Source: Lewinellaceae bacterium (GTDB taxonomy: Bacteria > Bacteroidota > Bacteroidia > Chitinophagales > Saprospiraceae). Taken from it: 64,000 bases of DNA. This document shows positions 27,193-36,456 of this stretch, piece after piece. The first letter of the stretch is position 1, and the number at the start of each line of letters is the position of its first letter. Below the pieces are notes generated by a model. The model ran no database searches and was not told where the DNA came from. It was given only the letters and a program-made list of their open reading frames with translations. Both the position numbers and the translations under genes were made by a program. The DNA is taken from the NCBI GenBank assembly GCA_016710765.1, contig JADJUJ010000004.1:62001-126000 (forward strand), in the 5' to 3' direction.

Positions 27193-28587
27193 CTACCGCC
27201 CTACCATATCCTCGGGCCTTACCCAGGCATCAAATTCCTCGGAAGTGAGGTAGCCAAGGGCCAGGGCAGATGCTTTCAGCGTGAGGCCTTCCTGGTGCGC
27301 CTTCTGGGCAATTTCTGCTGCTTTATAATACCCGATCTTGGTGTTCAAGGCAGTAACCAGCATCAGCGAATTATTGACATGCTTGCGGATATTATCCCGC
27401 AGTGGTTCTATTCCGATCGCACATTTGTCGTTGAAGGACATGCAAGCCTCACCGAGCAGCCGGGCAGAATGGAGGAAATTGTAAATCATCATGGGTTTGA
27501 AGACATTCAATTCGAAATGACCATTCGAACCGCCGATGTTAATGGCTACGTCGTTGCCCATTACCTGTGCAGCCACCATGGTAAGTGCTTCGCATTGGGT
27601 AGGGTTCACCTTGCCGGGCATAATGGAAGAACCAGGCTCGTTGTCTGGAATGTGGATTTCCCCAATACCGGAACGCGGTCCGGAAGATAGCATGCGCACA
27701 TCATTGGCAATTTTCATCAAACTCACGGCCACAGTCTTGAGGGCGCCGTGGGCTTCCACAATGCCATCATGGGCTGCCAGGGCTTCAAATTTGTTGGGTG
27801 CCGTAACAAAAGGCAATCCCGTCAAGGCCGCAATATGCGCTGCAACATTTTCGGAATAGCCCTTGGGCGTATTGATTCCGGTGCCCACAGCAGTACCACC
27901 CAATGCCAGTTCGCTGAGGTGGGAAAGGCTGTTGCGGATGGCACGCAAGCCATGGTCGAGCTGCGCTACATAGCCGCTGAATTCCTGGCCTAGGGTAAGC
28001 GGTGTGGCATCCATGAAGTGGGTGCGGCCAATTTTCACAACATCCATGAAATCTTCCGATTTAGCCTTTAGGGTATCCCGCAATTTTTCAATGCCTGGCA
28101 AGGTTACTTCCATGAGCATTTGGTAGGCCGCGATGTGCATTGCCGTGGGAAACGTATCGTTCGACGATTGGCTTTTGTTCACATCATCGTTGGGATGGAT
28201 GAACTTCTGTTCGTCGCTGAGTTGACCGCCATTGACCACGTGGGCGCGATAGGCCACCACTTCGTTAACGTTCATGTTGCTTTGGGTGCCGGAGCCGGTT
28301 TGCCAAACCACCAGAGGGAACTGGTCGTTGAGTTTCCCTGCCAGGATTTCGTCACAAACCCGGCCAATGAGTTCACATTTTTCGCTGGATAAAACACCTG
28401 CATCGAGGTTCGTGAGGGCTGCCGCCTTTTTCAGATAAGCGAAAGCCCGGACGATTTCAATCGGCATTTTATTGGTATCCCTGGCGATTTTAAAGTTTTC
28501 AATGGAACGCTGTGTCTGCGCTCCCCAGTACACATGCGCAGGAACCTGTACCTTGCCCATGGTGTCTTTTTCTATGCGATATTCCAT
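27193..28587 (-). CDS. fumC: Class II fumarate hydratase
   Basis: 464 residues from ATG 28587 (MEYRIEKDTMGKVQVPAHVY), the family's usual length. It interconverts fumarate and L-malate in the citric acid cycle, as an iron-independent tetramer in the cytoplasm. The signature GSSIMPGKVNPTQCE, holding the catalytic serine loop, is near residue 316-330. TGSGTQSNMNVNEV and GRTHFMDATPLTLGQEFSG are the other conserved regions. The frame extends upstream to 28641 but those residues are unlike the family. Confidence 0.96.
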   Translation of the reverse strand: MEYRIEKDTMGKVQVPAHVYWGAQTQRSIENFKIARDTNKMPIEIVRAFAYLKKAAALTNLDAGVLSSEKCELIGRVCDEILAGKLNDQFPLVVWQTGSGTQSNMNVNEVVAYRAHVVNGGQLSDEQKFIHPNDDVNKSQSSNDTFPTAMHIAAYQMLMEVTLPGIEKLRDTLKAKSEDFMDVVKIGRTHFMDATPLTLGQEFSGYVAQLDHGLRAIRNSLSHLSELALGGTAVGTGINTPKGYSENVAAHIAALTGLPFVTAPNKFEALAAHDGIVEAHGALKTVAVSLMKIANDVRMLSSGPRSGIGEIHIPDNEPGSSIMPGKVNPTQCEALTMVAAQVMGNDVAINIGGSNGHFELNVFKPMMIYNFLHSARLLGEACMSFNDKCAIGIEPLRDNIRKHVNNSLMLVTALNTKIGYYKAAEIAQKAHQEGLTLKASALALGYLTSEEFDAWVRPEDMVGR

Positions 28588-28638
28588 ATTCTTAAAATAT
28601 AAAATGAAAAATGAGTTTGGGGTAGTTTTTTTCCAATG

Positions 28639-28646
28639 CAAAAGTA
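28639..28646 (-). promoter_or_regulatory. Candidate -7 box of fumC
   Basis: CAAAAGTA, the complement of TACTTTTG, fits TAnnTTTG and gives a leader of about 48 nt. No convincing -33 box was seen. Confidence 0.35.
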
Positions 28647-28727
28647 GGAAGGGCAGGTGTAGGATCTAAGTAAAAAAGGTAATTTCGCGGTAATAGTTTA
28701 TTTTTCATTTCCAATCAATCCTATTTC

Positions 28728-29372
28728 TTGATTCGAATTTTCATCGCCGACGATCATGCCATGTTTGCAGAAGGACTGGAAAGTCTGCTGCAGGCTGAGC
28801 CGGATTTTGAATTCTGCGGAAAGGCAGGTACGGCGGCCGACACACTCCTGGCACTCCCTCTGACAAAGCCCGATGTTTTATTGCTCGACATCAACCTGCC
28901 CGACCGTTCGGGCATGGAATTGGCGGCTGAGCTGCGAACAGACATGCCCGGCATCAAAATCATGGCTCTGACCATGTACAACGACGAAAGCTACATCACC
29001 GAAATGATGGCACTTGGTGTACAGGGGTACCTTTTGAAAAACACCGGGAAGGAAGAACTCTGCACCGCCATCCGAGCATTGGCCGCAGGAAAAACCTATG
29101 TTAGCCAGGAAGCAACCGATACCATGCTTCGCGGACTGGTAAAAAGCAAAAATGCAGAACAGGGCCCCCAGCCGCCCAAAATAAGCCGTCGGGAAAAAGA
29201 AGTGCTCCGGCTGATCGTCGACGAGTGCACCACCCAGGAAATTGCAGGCCAACTCTTTGTGTCTGAAAAAACCGTCGAAAGCCACCGCGCCGCTTTGCTC
29301 GCCAAACTGGGGGTACGCAATACAGCCGGCATGGTAAAAGTAGCCCTCCAGTGGAACTTACTCAAAGACTAA
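28728..29372 (+). CDS. NarL/FixJ-type response regulator
   Basis: 214 residues from a TTG start at 28728. The receiver domain has the acidic pair in IADDHAMF (residues 8-9), the phospho-acceptor Asp54 in LLLDINLPDRSG and the conserved Lys near 106 in GYLLKNTG. The C-terminal LuxR helix-turn-helix spans about 150-205 (SRREKEVLRLI, then IAGQLFVSEKTVESHRAALL). It should bind DNA when phosphorylated by the kinase encoded immediately downstream. The frames overlap by 22 bp, a sign of translational coupling. Confidence 0.93.
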   Translation: MIRIFIADDHAMFAEGLESLLQAEPDFEFCGKAGTAADTLLALPLTKPDVLLLDINLPDRSGMELAAELRTDMPGIKIMALTMYNDESYITEMMALGVQGYLLKNTGKEELCTAIRALAAGKTYVSQEATDTMLRGLVKSKNAEQGPQPPKISRREKEVLRLIVDECTTQEIAGQLFVSEKTVESHRAALLAKLGVRNTAGMVKVALQWNLLKD

Positions 29373-31144
29373 AAATAGCGCTGCTGTACCTGATGTTTGG
29401 GGTCGCCACACTGCCTGTTTGCGCACAGGTGGGGTTTGATACAACACTTAACTACGAACAAATCCAGGAAGTACTGCGAAAAGGCATCGAACAAAAAAGC
29501 CTGCGACAGCAAGGCCTTGGCTGGTACCATTGGGCACTTTACAACGACCGCAGCTACGGCCGCAGCGACTCTGCCTTTCAATACCTCGCCAGGAGCATCG
29601 ACAAATTCAGGCGGGATACGGATACCCTGGCCTATCATCGCGCCAGAACGGAAATGGGCATCTGGATGTCGCAACGAGGGCTCAACAGCGAAGCCCAGCC
29701 GATCCTCCAGGAAGCGTTCAGGTATTTCGAAAGAAAAGGACAACTGCGGCTCCTCACCAACACACTACTCCAACTCAGTCGGAATTATATGGCGCTGGGC
29801 GATACCGCCAAGGCATTTGAGTACCGACGGCTGTTTCGCGATAAAAATGAAATCCTGCGCGATACCCTGCTCGACCTGACGGTGCTCATGGAGGAAGTGT
29901 CGCGGCTGCAAAGCAAACGCCGCTACCGGGAAGCCATCAACCTTTCTTTGCGCAGCCTGGAACTGGCCCGGCGAAGCAATAAGCCCGACTATGCCGCTCA
30001 GTCGCAATACAACCTGGGATTGTTGAGTGCACAGGACCACGACTATACCGCGGCACTTGAGCACCTGCGGGAAGCCGACCTGATTTATAGGAGCAGAAAC
30101 AATAATGCCGCCCAGCGCCGCAACATTTACCGACACCTCGCAGAAGTATACCAAACCCTCGACAGCCTTGACAGCGCCTATTTTTATGCCATGAAATATG
30201 CCGCTTTTGGCGATTCCGTGATGGTATACGACCGCAATCTCGGCCTTGAACGCTCCGCGTTGCGCTACGACAGCAGGGTCAAATCGGAAGCCATTGAAAT
30301 GCTGGAGCAGGAGAAAGCAGCGGTTATCACCAAAATAGAACAACAGGAACCCATCCTGGCATCCCTCGCTGTGGCACTGGCCGCCGTTATTCTGGCCATG
30401 TTTTTTATCATCCGCGACTACCGGCACCGTTTGCACACCAATCGGGTCATCGCCGAACAACGGGAGGAACTCAACCAGCAAAAAATCCGGGAACTCGAAA
30501 ACAGCCTCCGCCTCGAAACCATGCAAAGTATGCTGGAAGGGCAGGAAGTGGAACGACAACGCATCGCACACGATTTACACGATAGCTTGGGCGGCCTGCT
30601 CTCAGCAGCCATCCTTCAACTGGACAACCTTTCCAATCAGGTACCAGCTCTGCAAGAGAACCATGCCCTGAAAAAGCTCCGGAGCCTGCTCGACGAAACC
30701 GTCGCCGATGCCCGACAAATCGCCCGCAACCTTCAACCGGTTTCTTTGGAACGATTCGGGCTCGTTCGAACCGTGCAGGATCTCGTCAACCATATGAGTG
30801 GAAAAGCAGGCCCAAACATCACCTTCCAACATTTCGGCTCCTCTGAAACGCTACGCCAGCCCAATGCACTGCACTGTTACCGCATTATTCAGGAATTGCT
30901 ACAAAACAGTCTGAAACACGCTGCAGCCTCCGACATTCTGGTACAGATTACCCAAACACCTAGTGAAATTGCCATTCTGGTAGAAGATGACGGCATTGGT
31001 TTCGACCCTGAAACCGTTACGAAGGGGATGGGCACGGGCAATGTAGCCCAGCGGGTTCATTTTTTAAAAGGCGAGCTTACGGTGGAGTCGGAACCAGGCA
31101 AAGGCTGCTCTACCCACATCACCATCCCGATCGACAAAATCTAA
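29351..31144 (+). CDS. TPR-sensor histidine kinase (HisKA_3)
   Basis: 597 residues from a GTG start inside the regulator gene. A signal peptide (ending PVCAQ) precedes a periplasmic region of tetratricopeptide-like repeats about 30-300. One transmembrane helix lies at about 334-355, and a coiled coil about 360-400. The HisKA_3 phospho-acceptor His is near residue 407 in RIAHDLHDSLGG. The ATP-binding N box is near 513 (ELLQNSLKHA) and the G box near 544 (VEDDGIGFDP). This layout is common in Bacteroidota kinases that pair with LuxR-type regulators. The signal sensed is unknown. Confidence 0.93.
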   Translation: MELTQRLKIALLYLMFGVATLPVCAQVGFDTTLNYEQIQEVLRKGIEQKSLRQQGLGWYHWALYNDRSYGRSDSAFQYLARSIDKFRRDTDTLAYHRARTEMGIWMSQRGLNSEAQPILQEAFRYFERKGQLRLLTNTLLQLSRNYMALGDTAKAFEYRRLFRDKNEILRDTLLDLTVLMEEVSRLQSKRRYREAINLSLRSLELARRSNKPDYAAQSQYNLGLLSAQDHDYTAALEHLREADLIYRSRNNNAAQRRNIYRHLAEVYQTLDSLDSAYFYAMKYAAFGDSVMVYDRNLGLERSALRYDSRVKSEAIEMLEQEKAAVITKIEQQEPILASLAVALAAVILAMFFIIRDYRHRLHTNRVIAEQREELNQQKIRELENSLRLETMQSMLEGQEVERQRIAHDLHDSLGGLLSAAILQLDNLSNQVPALQENHALKKLRSLLDETVADARQIARNLQPVSLERFGLVRTVQDLVNHMSGKAGPNITFQHFGSSETLRQPNALHCYRIIQELLQNSLKHAAASDILVQITQTPSEIAILVEDDGIGFDPETVTKGMGTGNVAQRVHFLKGELTVESEPGKGCSTHITIPIDKI

Positions 31145-31186
31145 AAATCAGGGTTTTCCCTGATACAAAATGGCGGTTTATGCCTA

Positions 31187-31217
31187 TTTAATAACCGAAG
31201 ATCCCATCTTATCTTTG
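31187..31217 (+). promoter_or_regulatory. Candidate promoter of the putative small RNA
   Basis: TTTA (31187-31190), exactly 19 bases, then TATCTTTG (31210-31217), a perfect -7 box for the Bacteroidota sigma factor. No coding frame starts behind it. Confidence 0.5.
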
Positions 31218-31221
31218 CAAT

Positions 31222-31428
31222 ACCATCACAAAAACCGAAACTTGTAGTGGTAATCCCCCCAACTTTAATCCTTTTGTTTTTCGTACAACAACATAACCAT
31301 ATCAAAGTGTCAGCGCATACGCTGTTCTGTTCCACTCCTGGAACAATTCATGTTTTTTAGCGCCCTCTTATCTTAGCGGAACACGCTTCCTGCTATGCCC
31401 GTTACTGCCCCCGGTAACGGGTTTTTTA
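31222..31428 (+). ncRNA. Candidate structured small RNA of about 205 nt
   Basis: The stretch runs from just after a good promoter box to an intrinsic terminator and has no plausible ORF. It contains several stems: TACCATCAC pairing with GTAGTGGTA near the 5' end, CAGCG/CGCTG around CATA near 31310, GTTCCA/TGGAAC around CTCC near 31330, and the terminator. The length suits a regulatory or 6S-like RNA, but I could not fit a known family. It fills most of the gap 31145-31595. Confidence 0.45.
31398..31427 (+). terminator. Intrinsic terminator
   Basis: CCCGTTAC (31398-31405) and GTAACGGG (31414-31421) form a stem with an 8-base loop, followed by six T. It lies 254 bp past the kinase gene, which favours a separate transcript ending here. 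Confidence 0.8.
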
Positions 31429-31477
31429 TTGTTTTCAGCCATTTTCACGGTAAATTCACGTTGTGGGGTGAACTTCT

Positions 31478-31485
31478 TACCTTTG
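31478..31485 (+). promoter_or_regulatory. Candidate -7 box upstream of superoxide dismutase
   Basis: TACCTTTG fits TAnnTTTG and would give a leader of about 105 nt. A TTG lies upstream but at 14 bases, short of the usual spacing. Confidence 0.3.
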
Positions 31486-31595
31486 GGTGGGTTTAATTGT
31501 CAAGCTTGCTGGCTGTTGTGCATGATCTGATGTTATCGATGGCCAACTTTTGCAGCCGTACAGTCATTCCATCACCTAAATTCAATCCAATTAAT

Positions 31596-32195
31596 ATGTC
31601 ATTCGTACTTCCCAACCTCCCCTATGCATTTGATGCACTCGAACCACATGTTGACGCACGTACCATGGAAATCCACCATGGCAAACACCATGCTGCTTAT
31701 GTGAACAATCTTAACGCCGCAGTACAGGGCACTGATCTGGAAGGCAAAAGCCTGGAAGATCTGTTCGCTGGCGTATCCAAACTGAGCCCAGCCGTTCGCA
31801 ACAATGGCGGTGGCCACTGGAACCACTCGATGTTCTGGGAAATCATGTCGCCAAACGGTGGTGGCATGCCTTCCGGCGATCTCGCAGCTGCTATCGATCG
31901 CGACTTCGGCTCCCTGGACAACCTCAAGCAGCAATTTAATGCTGCTGCTGCCACGCGCTTTGGCTCTGGCTGGGCATGGCTTAGTGTTGGCGGCGATGGC
32001 AAACTGTTCGTCAGCTCTACCCCCAACCAGGATAACCCACTGATGGATGTAGCCGAAAAACAAGGTCGCCCCATCATGGGCCTCGACGTTTGGGAGCATG
32101 CCTACTACCTGCACTACCAAAACCGCCGCCCCGACTACGTTGCTGCCTGGTGGAATGTCATTAATTGGGATGCAGTTGCCCAGCGCATGAAATAA
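31596..32195 (+). CDS. Superoxide dismutase (Mn/Fe family)
   Basis: 199 residues from ATG 31596 (MSFVLPNLPYAFDALEP), the family's length. It converts superoxide to oxygen and hydrogen peroxide in the cytoplasm. Metal ligands are His27 in MEIHHGKHH, a His in GGHWNHSMFW (73-76), and Asp and His in DVWEHAYYLHY near 160-164. SGWAWLSV is also conserved. Whether iron or manganese is used cannot be decided. A frame extends to 31497 but is not family-like. A strong terminator follows. Confidence 0.95.
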   Translation: MSFVLPNLPYAFDALEPHVDARTMEIHHGKHHAAYVNNLNAAVQGTDLEGKSLEDLFAGVSKLSPAVRNNGGGHWNHSMFWEIMSPNGGGMPSGDLAAAIDRDFGSLDNLKQQFNAAAATRFGSGWAWLSVGGDGKLFVSSTPNQDNPLMDVAEKQGRPIMGLDVWEHAYYLHYQNRRPDYVAAWWNVINWDAVAQRMK

Positions 32196-32212
32196 ATTAA
32201 ACGCATTGATTT

Positions 32213-32276
32213 AAAAAGGCTTTCAAAAGTCCTCCATCCAGATCATGGAAGGAGGACTTTTTGAAAGCCTTTTTTT
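32213..32276. terminator. Strong bidirectional terminator
   Basis: AAAAAGGCTTTCAAAAGTCC and its near-perfect complement form a stem of over 20 bp, ending in TTTTTTT on the plus strand and preceded by an A-run that serves the minus strand. It lies between sod and the convergent sugar dehydrogenase gene. Confidence 0.9.
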
Positions 32277-32316
32277 ATGGAAAACGTTGATTCCGTGCCC
32301 TAAAAGCGCAAAAAGA

Positions 32317-34662
32317 TTACATTTTTACCAATTTTCGTACAAACTGTTCATTCCCTATCTGCACCAACAGGAAATAAGTGCCCGCTGGCAGGGCTTGCAA
32401 TTCAATCTCTTTTTCAAAAGACCGCCCGGATAGCGTTTGGCGGAACAACTCCCGATGCCGGCTATCACTCATACTCAACTGAATATTGGCCTTTTGTTTC
32501 AGTTCCATCTTGAACAAACAAGTGCTGGTTGTTGGGTTCGGCGTAATGTCACAGCGCTCGACACTTTCCGGCAAATAACTGTTGCTTACCATAAATTGGA
32601 TACCAGCAGTATAAGCACAGCCGTTTGCTGAAGTTACCTGGCATTCGTAATACCCGGAAATTTCGGCCAAGAGCATATTGTCATTGCCGTTGTTGATGGG
32701 TTGGCCGTCCAAAAACCACTGGTAATCGGGCCAGCCAGCAGCAACGATAAGCGTATCCCCACTGGATGAAATCACGGGTGCTGCCAACATCTCCTGATCA
32801 ATATCAAAGGCGGCCGAAGCGAACGATCCACAAGTGCCCTGAACCGACACGCTGTAGCTTCCCGCTGTCGTCACAACAAGCGATGTAGCATTTTCCCCAA
32901 TCAGTTCCATGCCATTTCGGAACCATTGTAAATTATAGCCAGCAGGAAGGCTGGAAGTAGCCATAAGGGTCGCAGAATCTCCCGGGCACAGTACCGCCTG
33001 GCCAGCCGTAAGACCAATTGTCGGCGCAGCAATATTCTGCTCCACGACGTAAACAGGACCTGCCGCGTTGGATTCACAAACGATATCAGCAAAGGCAACA
33101 GTGTACGCAGCCGGAACAGTAACGGTTAAGCTCGTTCCACTGGCATTGGGGAGCAACTGCCCATCTTTATACCAACGCACTTCAGTAATCCCGGCAGGAA
33201 GTGCGTTCACGGCCAGTGTGATATTTGACCCGGTACAAAAAGTAGCCGTATCACCAGGCTGGTATGCTGAAAAAACGGGGGTCTCAAGAACTACCTCCGA
33301 TCCCACCACAAAGGTATCGCGGCGCTCGCAACCATTGGCATCAGCAGCCAAAACGTAATAGGTACCAGGGTTGAGATAAACATTCAGAGAGTCGGATTGG
33401 CCATTCGACCATATAAAATCCACATTTCCGGTAGCACCGGTAACATCCAGATCGATAATGCCACTGAAAGCGCCGTTGCAGTAGGCATCGGTTACCGTCC
33501 CGCTGAGTTGAAACGCTGAACAGATCTCCGTGATTCGTTGAATTTTGCCGGAGGCCAGCAAGGCAACATACAGCTCGCCATCGGGGCCTTCGCCCAGGCT
33601 GCTGTACTGGTTGTTGCTCAGGTCGGCAATTTGCTCCGTAAAAAAGCTGCCATCCGAATTGTGGCGTGTTACCCACCAACGACCAGAACAGTAATCGGTG
33701 AAAAGATACAAGCCATACAGATCGCTGTACTTTGAGCCCCTGTATAGATAGCCTCCAGTGACAGAGCAGCCTTGTGCAGGATTGGGATAGTCGAAAGCCG
33801 GCGCAGCAAAGGTGCCTGCAGGCGGACAACCGCTGGTGTTGTAAGGGTGATTGCCCTCGTAGCAGCGCCAGCCGTAGTCGAGGCCACCGGTGTTCGCGGG
33901 CTCGAAATCAATTTCCTCCCAGGCGTTCTGGCCCACATCACCGACCCAAAGATCGCCAGTGAGGCGGTCGAAGGAGAAGCGCCAGGGGTTGCGCCAGCCC
34001 CAGGACCAGATTTCCGGCAAAAAAGCGGGATTGTTGACAAAAGGGTTGTCGGCAGGAATGGTGTAGCCTGTACTGTTCGTGCTCACATCAATGCGCAGGA
34101 TTTTCCCCAAAAAGGTGAGTTTGTTTTGTCCATTCCCCTGCGGGTCGCCGCCGCTACCGCCATCACCAAGACCGATGTACAGGTAACCGTCGGGGCCAAA
34201 CTTGATGGCACCGGCATTGTGGTTGGTATAGGGTTGGTCCTGGGCAAGCAGGATTTCCTCGCTCAGCGGGTCGGCGAGGTTGGTATCCATGGAATCCCGA
34301 CGGAAACGCGAAACACGGGTATCGCCATCGGGCTCACGTGTATAATAAACGTAGAAGTAACCACTGCTGTCGTAATTGGGCGGGAAAGCCAGTCCCAGCA
34401 ACCCCTGCTCGTTGCCAGTGGAACGCACCTGGGCGTCGATGTTCAAAAATGGGTTGGGTAATTTGTTGCCCATGCTGTCGACAATCCAGATGTAGCCTCG
34501 TTGCTCCACAACGAAGAGTCGGCTGTCGTGGCAATGTTCGATGCCAACCGGGCGCACGAAGCCGCCGACATAATCAACCAAACTTATTTTTGGTTGTGCC
34601 TGCGCCGTAGTTGGCAAAAGGCAATACACAGCATAAAAAAGCAGCAACAGGTAATTTTTCAT
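32317..34662 (-). CDS. Secreted PQQ-type sugar dehydrogenase with Ig-like repeats and type IX sorting tail
   Basis: 781 residues with a signal peptide ending AQAQ. Residues about 25-380 form the six-bladed propeller of soluble aldose (glucose/sorbosone) dehydrogenases: RPVGIEHCHDSRLFVVEQRG, NEQGLLGLAF, YTNHNAGAIKFGPDGYLYIG and GWRNPWRFSFD. Then come roughly four short Ig-like segments (each with CxG and PGTYYVLAA-like strands) and a C-terminal type A sorting domain of about 80 residues. It should be exported by the type IX system to oxidise sugars outside the cell. Related in its core to the ThuA fusion protein at 17.4 kb. Its start is preceded by a 119-bp gap in which nothing else is seen. 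Confidence 0.88.
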   Translation of the reverse strand: MKNYLLLLFYAVYCLLPTTAQAQPKISLVDYVGGFVRPVGIEHCHDSRLFVVEQRGYIWIVDSMGNKLPNPFLNIDAQVRSTGNEQGLLGLAFPPNYDSSGYFYVYYTREPDGDTRVSRFRRDSMDTNLADPLSEEILLAQDQPYTNHNAGAIKFGPDGYLYIGLGDGGSGGDPQGNGQNKLTFLGKILRIDVSTNSTGYTIPADNPFVNNPAFLPEIWSWGWRNPWRFSFDRLTGDLWVGDVGQNAWEEIDFEPANTGGLDYGWRCYEGNHPYNTSGCPPAGTFAAPAFDYPNPAQGCSVTGGYLYRGSKYSDLYGLYLFTDYCSGRWWVTRHNSDGSFFTEQIADLSNNQYSSLGEGPDGELYVALLASGKIQRITEICSAFQLSGTVTDAYCNGAFSGIIDLDVTGATGNVDFIWSNGQSDSLNVYLNPGTYYVLAADANGCERRDTFVVGSEVVLETPVFSAYQPGDTATFCTGSNITLAVNALPAGITEVRWYKDGQLLPNASGTSLTVTVPAAYTVAFADIVCESNAAGPVYVVEQNIAAPTIGLTAGQAVLCPGDSATLMATSSLPAGYNLQWFRNGMELIGENATSLVVTTAGSYSVSVQGTCGSFASAAFDIDQEMLAAPVISSSGDTLIVAAGWPDYQWFLDGQPINNGNDNMLLAEISGYYECQVTSANGCAYTAGIQFMVSNSYLPESVERCDITPNPTTSTCLFKMELKQKANIQLSMSDSRHRELFRQTLSGRSFEKEIELQALPAGTYFLLVQIGNEQFVRKLVKM

Positions 34663-34781
34663 AGCAACTAAAGACGGTTACAGGATAAGGTTGATCTCAA
34701 ATATAGGAGAAGCCTTCGAAAGGAGAGAGAGGGATTCTCCGGTTGTCGGCTACTGGCTAATTAATGTAGTGCCCGGGCCGT

Positions 34782-36314
34782 TTACAGGACGGATTCGCCG
34801 GCTATTTTTAATATTTCTTCCACATATTGCCGGTGGTTGGCCAGCCTTGGCACCTTGTGCTGGTTGCCAAACTTGCCACGCGATTTCATCCAGCGGAAAA
34901 AGGTGCCAGTGGGCACGGCGTGCAGGCGCAGAGGGTCGAGCGCCATGCTCTTGAAGCGCTTTGCCTCGTAATCTGAGTTTACTTTTTGCAGGTTTTCGTC
35001 GAGCAGGCGGCAGAAAAGATCCATGTCGAAGGGAGGCTTTTCAAACTCAATGATCCATTCGTGGCCTCCGCGGCCAGCGCTGCCATTGAAAAAAACAGGC
35101 GCCGCAGTGTACTCGGCTACTACAGCATGTACCTGGTTACAAGTGGCCGCCAGCGCCTTGTCAGTATCGCCCACCATGACCTCTTCGCCAAAGGCATTGA
35201 TGTATTGTTTGGTTCGGCCGGAAATGCGGAAACAATGCGGATACTTACGGGTAAAGACCACCGTATCGCCAGGTAAATAGCGCCACAAACCGTTGTTGGC
35301 GGAGGTTACTATAGCATAATTTTTACCAGTTTCCACATCGGCCAGCGGCACGCATTTGGGGTGATCCTTCCCCCATTCCTCCATGGGTATAAACTCGTAA
35401 TACACACCAGTATCGGCCAGCAACAGCATATCGCCTTTGTCGAGGTCGCATTGCGCGCCGAAAAAGCCTTCTGAAGCATTGTAAATCTCCTGGAATACAA
35501 AGTTGTCGCTGGGAATTAGATCCTTAAATGTCTGCCGGTAAGGTTCAAACCCTACTCCGCCGTGCATATAGGCCTGCAGCTGCGGCCACACTTCCAGCAT
35601 ATTGTCCTTTCCTGTTTTTTCCAAAATCATGCGAAACAGTACAATGACCCAGGTTGGAACCCCGCCAAACATACCAATATCGTTGCGCCGGCAGGTAGTT
35701 TCCGCGATGCGCTCGATTTTTTCTTCAAAATTAGGGAGGAGCGCCGTTTCAAAATCCGGCAGGTAAAAAGCCCTTCCAATGGCGGGCATGTTATAGGCCA
35801 GTACGGCACTTATGTCGCCATAACGGGTTTTGGGGTAGGTGCTGAGCGGCTCAAAGCTGCCGGGCATAATCAGATTTTTGTGCTGAAAAATCTTCATATC
35901 CGGCTTATTGTAATACAAGAGCGCCAACGCATCCCAACTGCCAGCGATGTGGGAGCCAAACAGGTTTTCGTAAGGCACCGGGATGAACTTGCTTTTTTCG
36001 CTGGTGGTACCGCTGCTTTTACTGTACCAGTTAACCTCTCCTGGCCAAAGCACATCCCATTCGCCGTGCATCATTCGGGTAATGTGGGCTTTAAAGCCAT
36101 CGTAATCGCGAACTGGAACCTGGCGCGCAAAATCCTCCTGGTTGCGGATGTCGTGAAAGTTATACTGCTTGCCATATTCTGTATAACGGGCCGTATCCAA
36201 CAATTTGAGCAGCCAGCGCTCTTGGGCAGCGCCGGGGTCCTGCATGTATCGCTCGATACGCAGCATACGCAGTTTGAGATACTGCTTAACAACTTCGTTT
36301 ACCAGGCTTCGCAT
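34782..36314 (-). CDS. GH3 auxin-responsive-promoter family protein (acyl-adenylate enzyme)
   Basis: 510 residues from ATG 36314 (MRSLVNEVVKQYLKLR). The ATP-binding loop SKSSGTTSEKSKFIPV near 85-100, and the later LLADTGVYYEFIP and SGRTKQYINAFGEE, match the plant GH3 family, a branch of the adenylate-forming superfamily that joins acids to amino acids. Bacteroidota carry it widely, but the native substrates are unknown. The longer frame to 36407 overlaps the spacer of the divergent GNAT gene and is unlikely. Confidence 0.87.
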   Translation of the reverse strand: MRSLVNEVVKQYLKLRMLRIERYMQDPGAAQERWLLKLLDTARYTEYGKQYNFHDIRNQEDFARQVPVRDYDGFKAHITRMMHGEWDVLWPGEVNWYSKSSGTTSEKSKFIPVPYENLFGSHIAGSWDALALLYYNKPDMKIFQHKNLIMPGSFEPLSTYPKTRYGDISAVLAYNMPAIGRAFYLPDFETALLPNFEEKIERIAETTCRRNDIGMFGGVPTWVIVLFRMILEKTGKDNMLEVWPQLQAYMHGGVGFEPYRQTFKDLIPSDNFVFQEIYNASEGFFGAQCDLDKGDMLLLADTGVYYEFIPMEEWGKDHPKCVPLADVETGKNYAIVTSANNGLWRYLPGDTVVFTRKYPHCFRISGRTKQYINAFGEEVMVGDTDKALAATCNQVHAVVAEYTAAPVFFNGSAGRGGHEWIIEFEKPPFDMDLFCRLLDENLQKVNSDYEAKRFKSMALDPLRLHAVPTGTFFRWMKSRGKFGNQHKVPRLANHRQYVEEILKIAGESVL

Positions 36315-36456
36315 GTTTTGGATACCATTGAAGGGCTTGCTGTAGCGAAGGTACAAAAATGCTCCACAATTTGCCCAGCTTCTTTGCCGCCCTGCCAGGA
36401 GGCGCAAGCGCAGATTATTTCACAATCCCCTATCTTAGCCGGTAAAAGCAACTACC

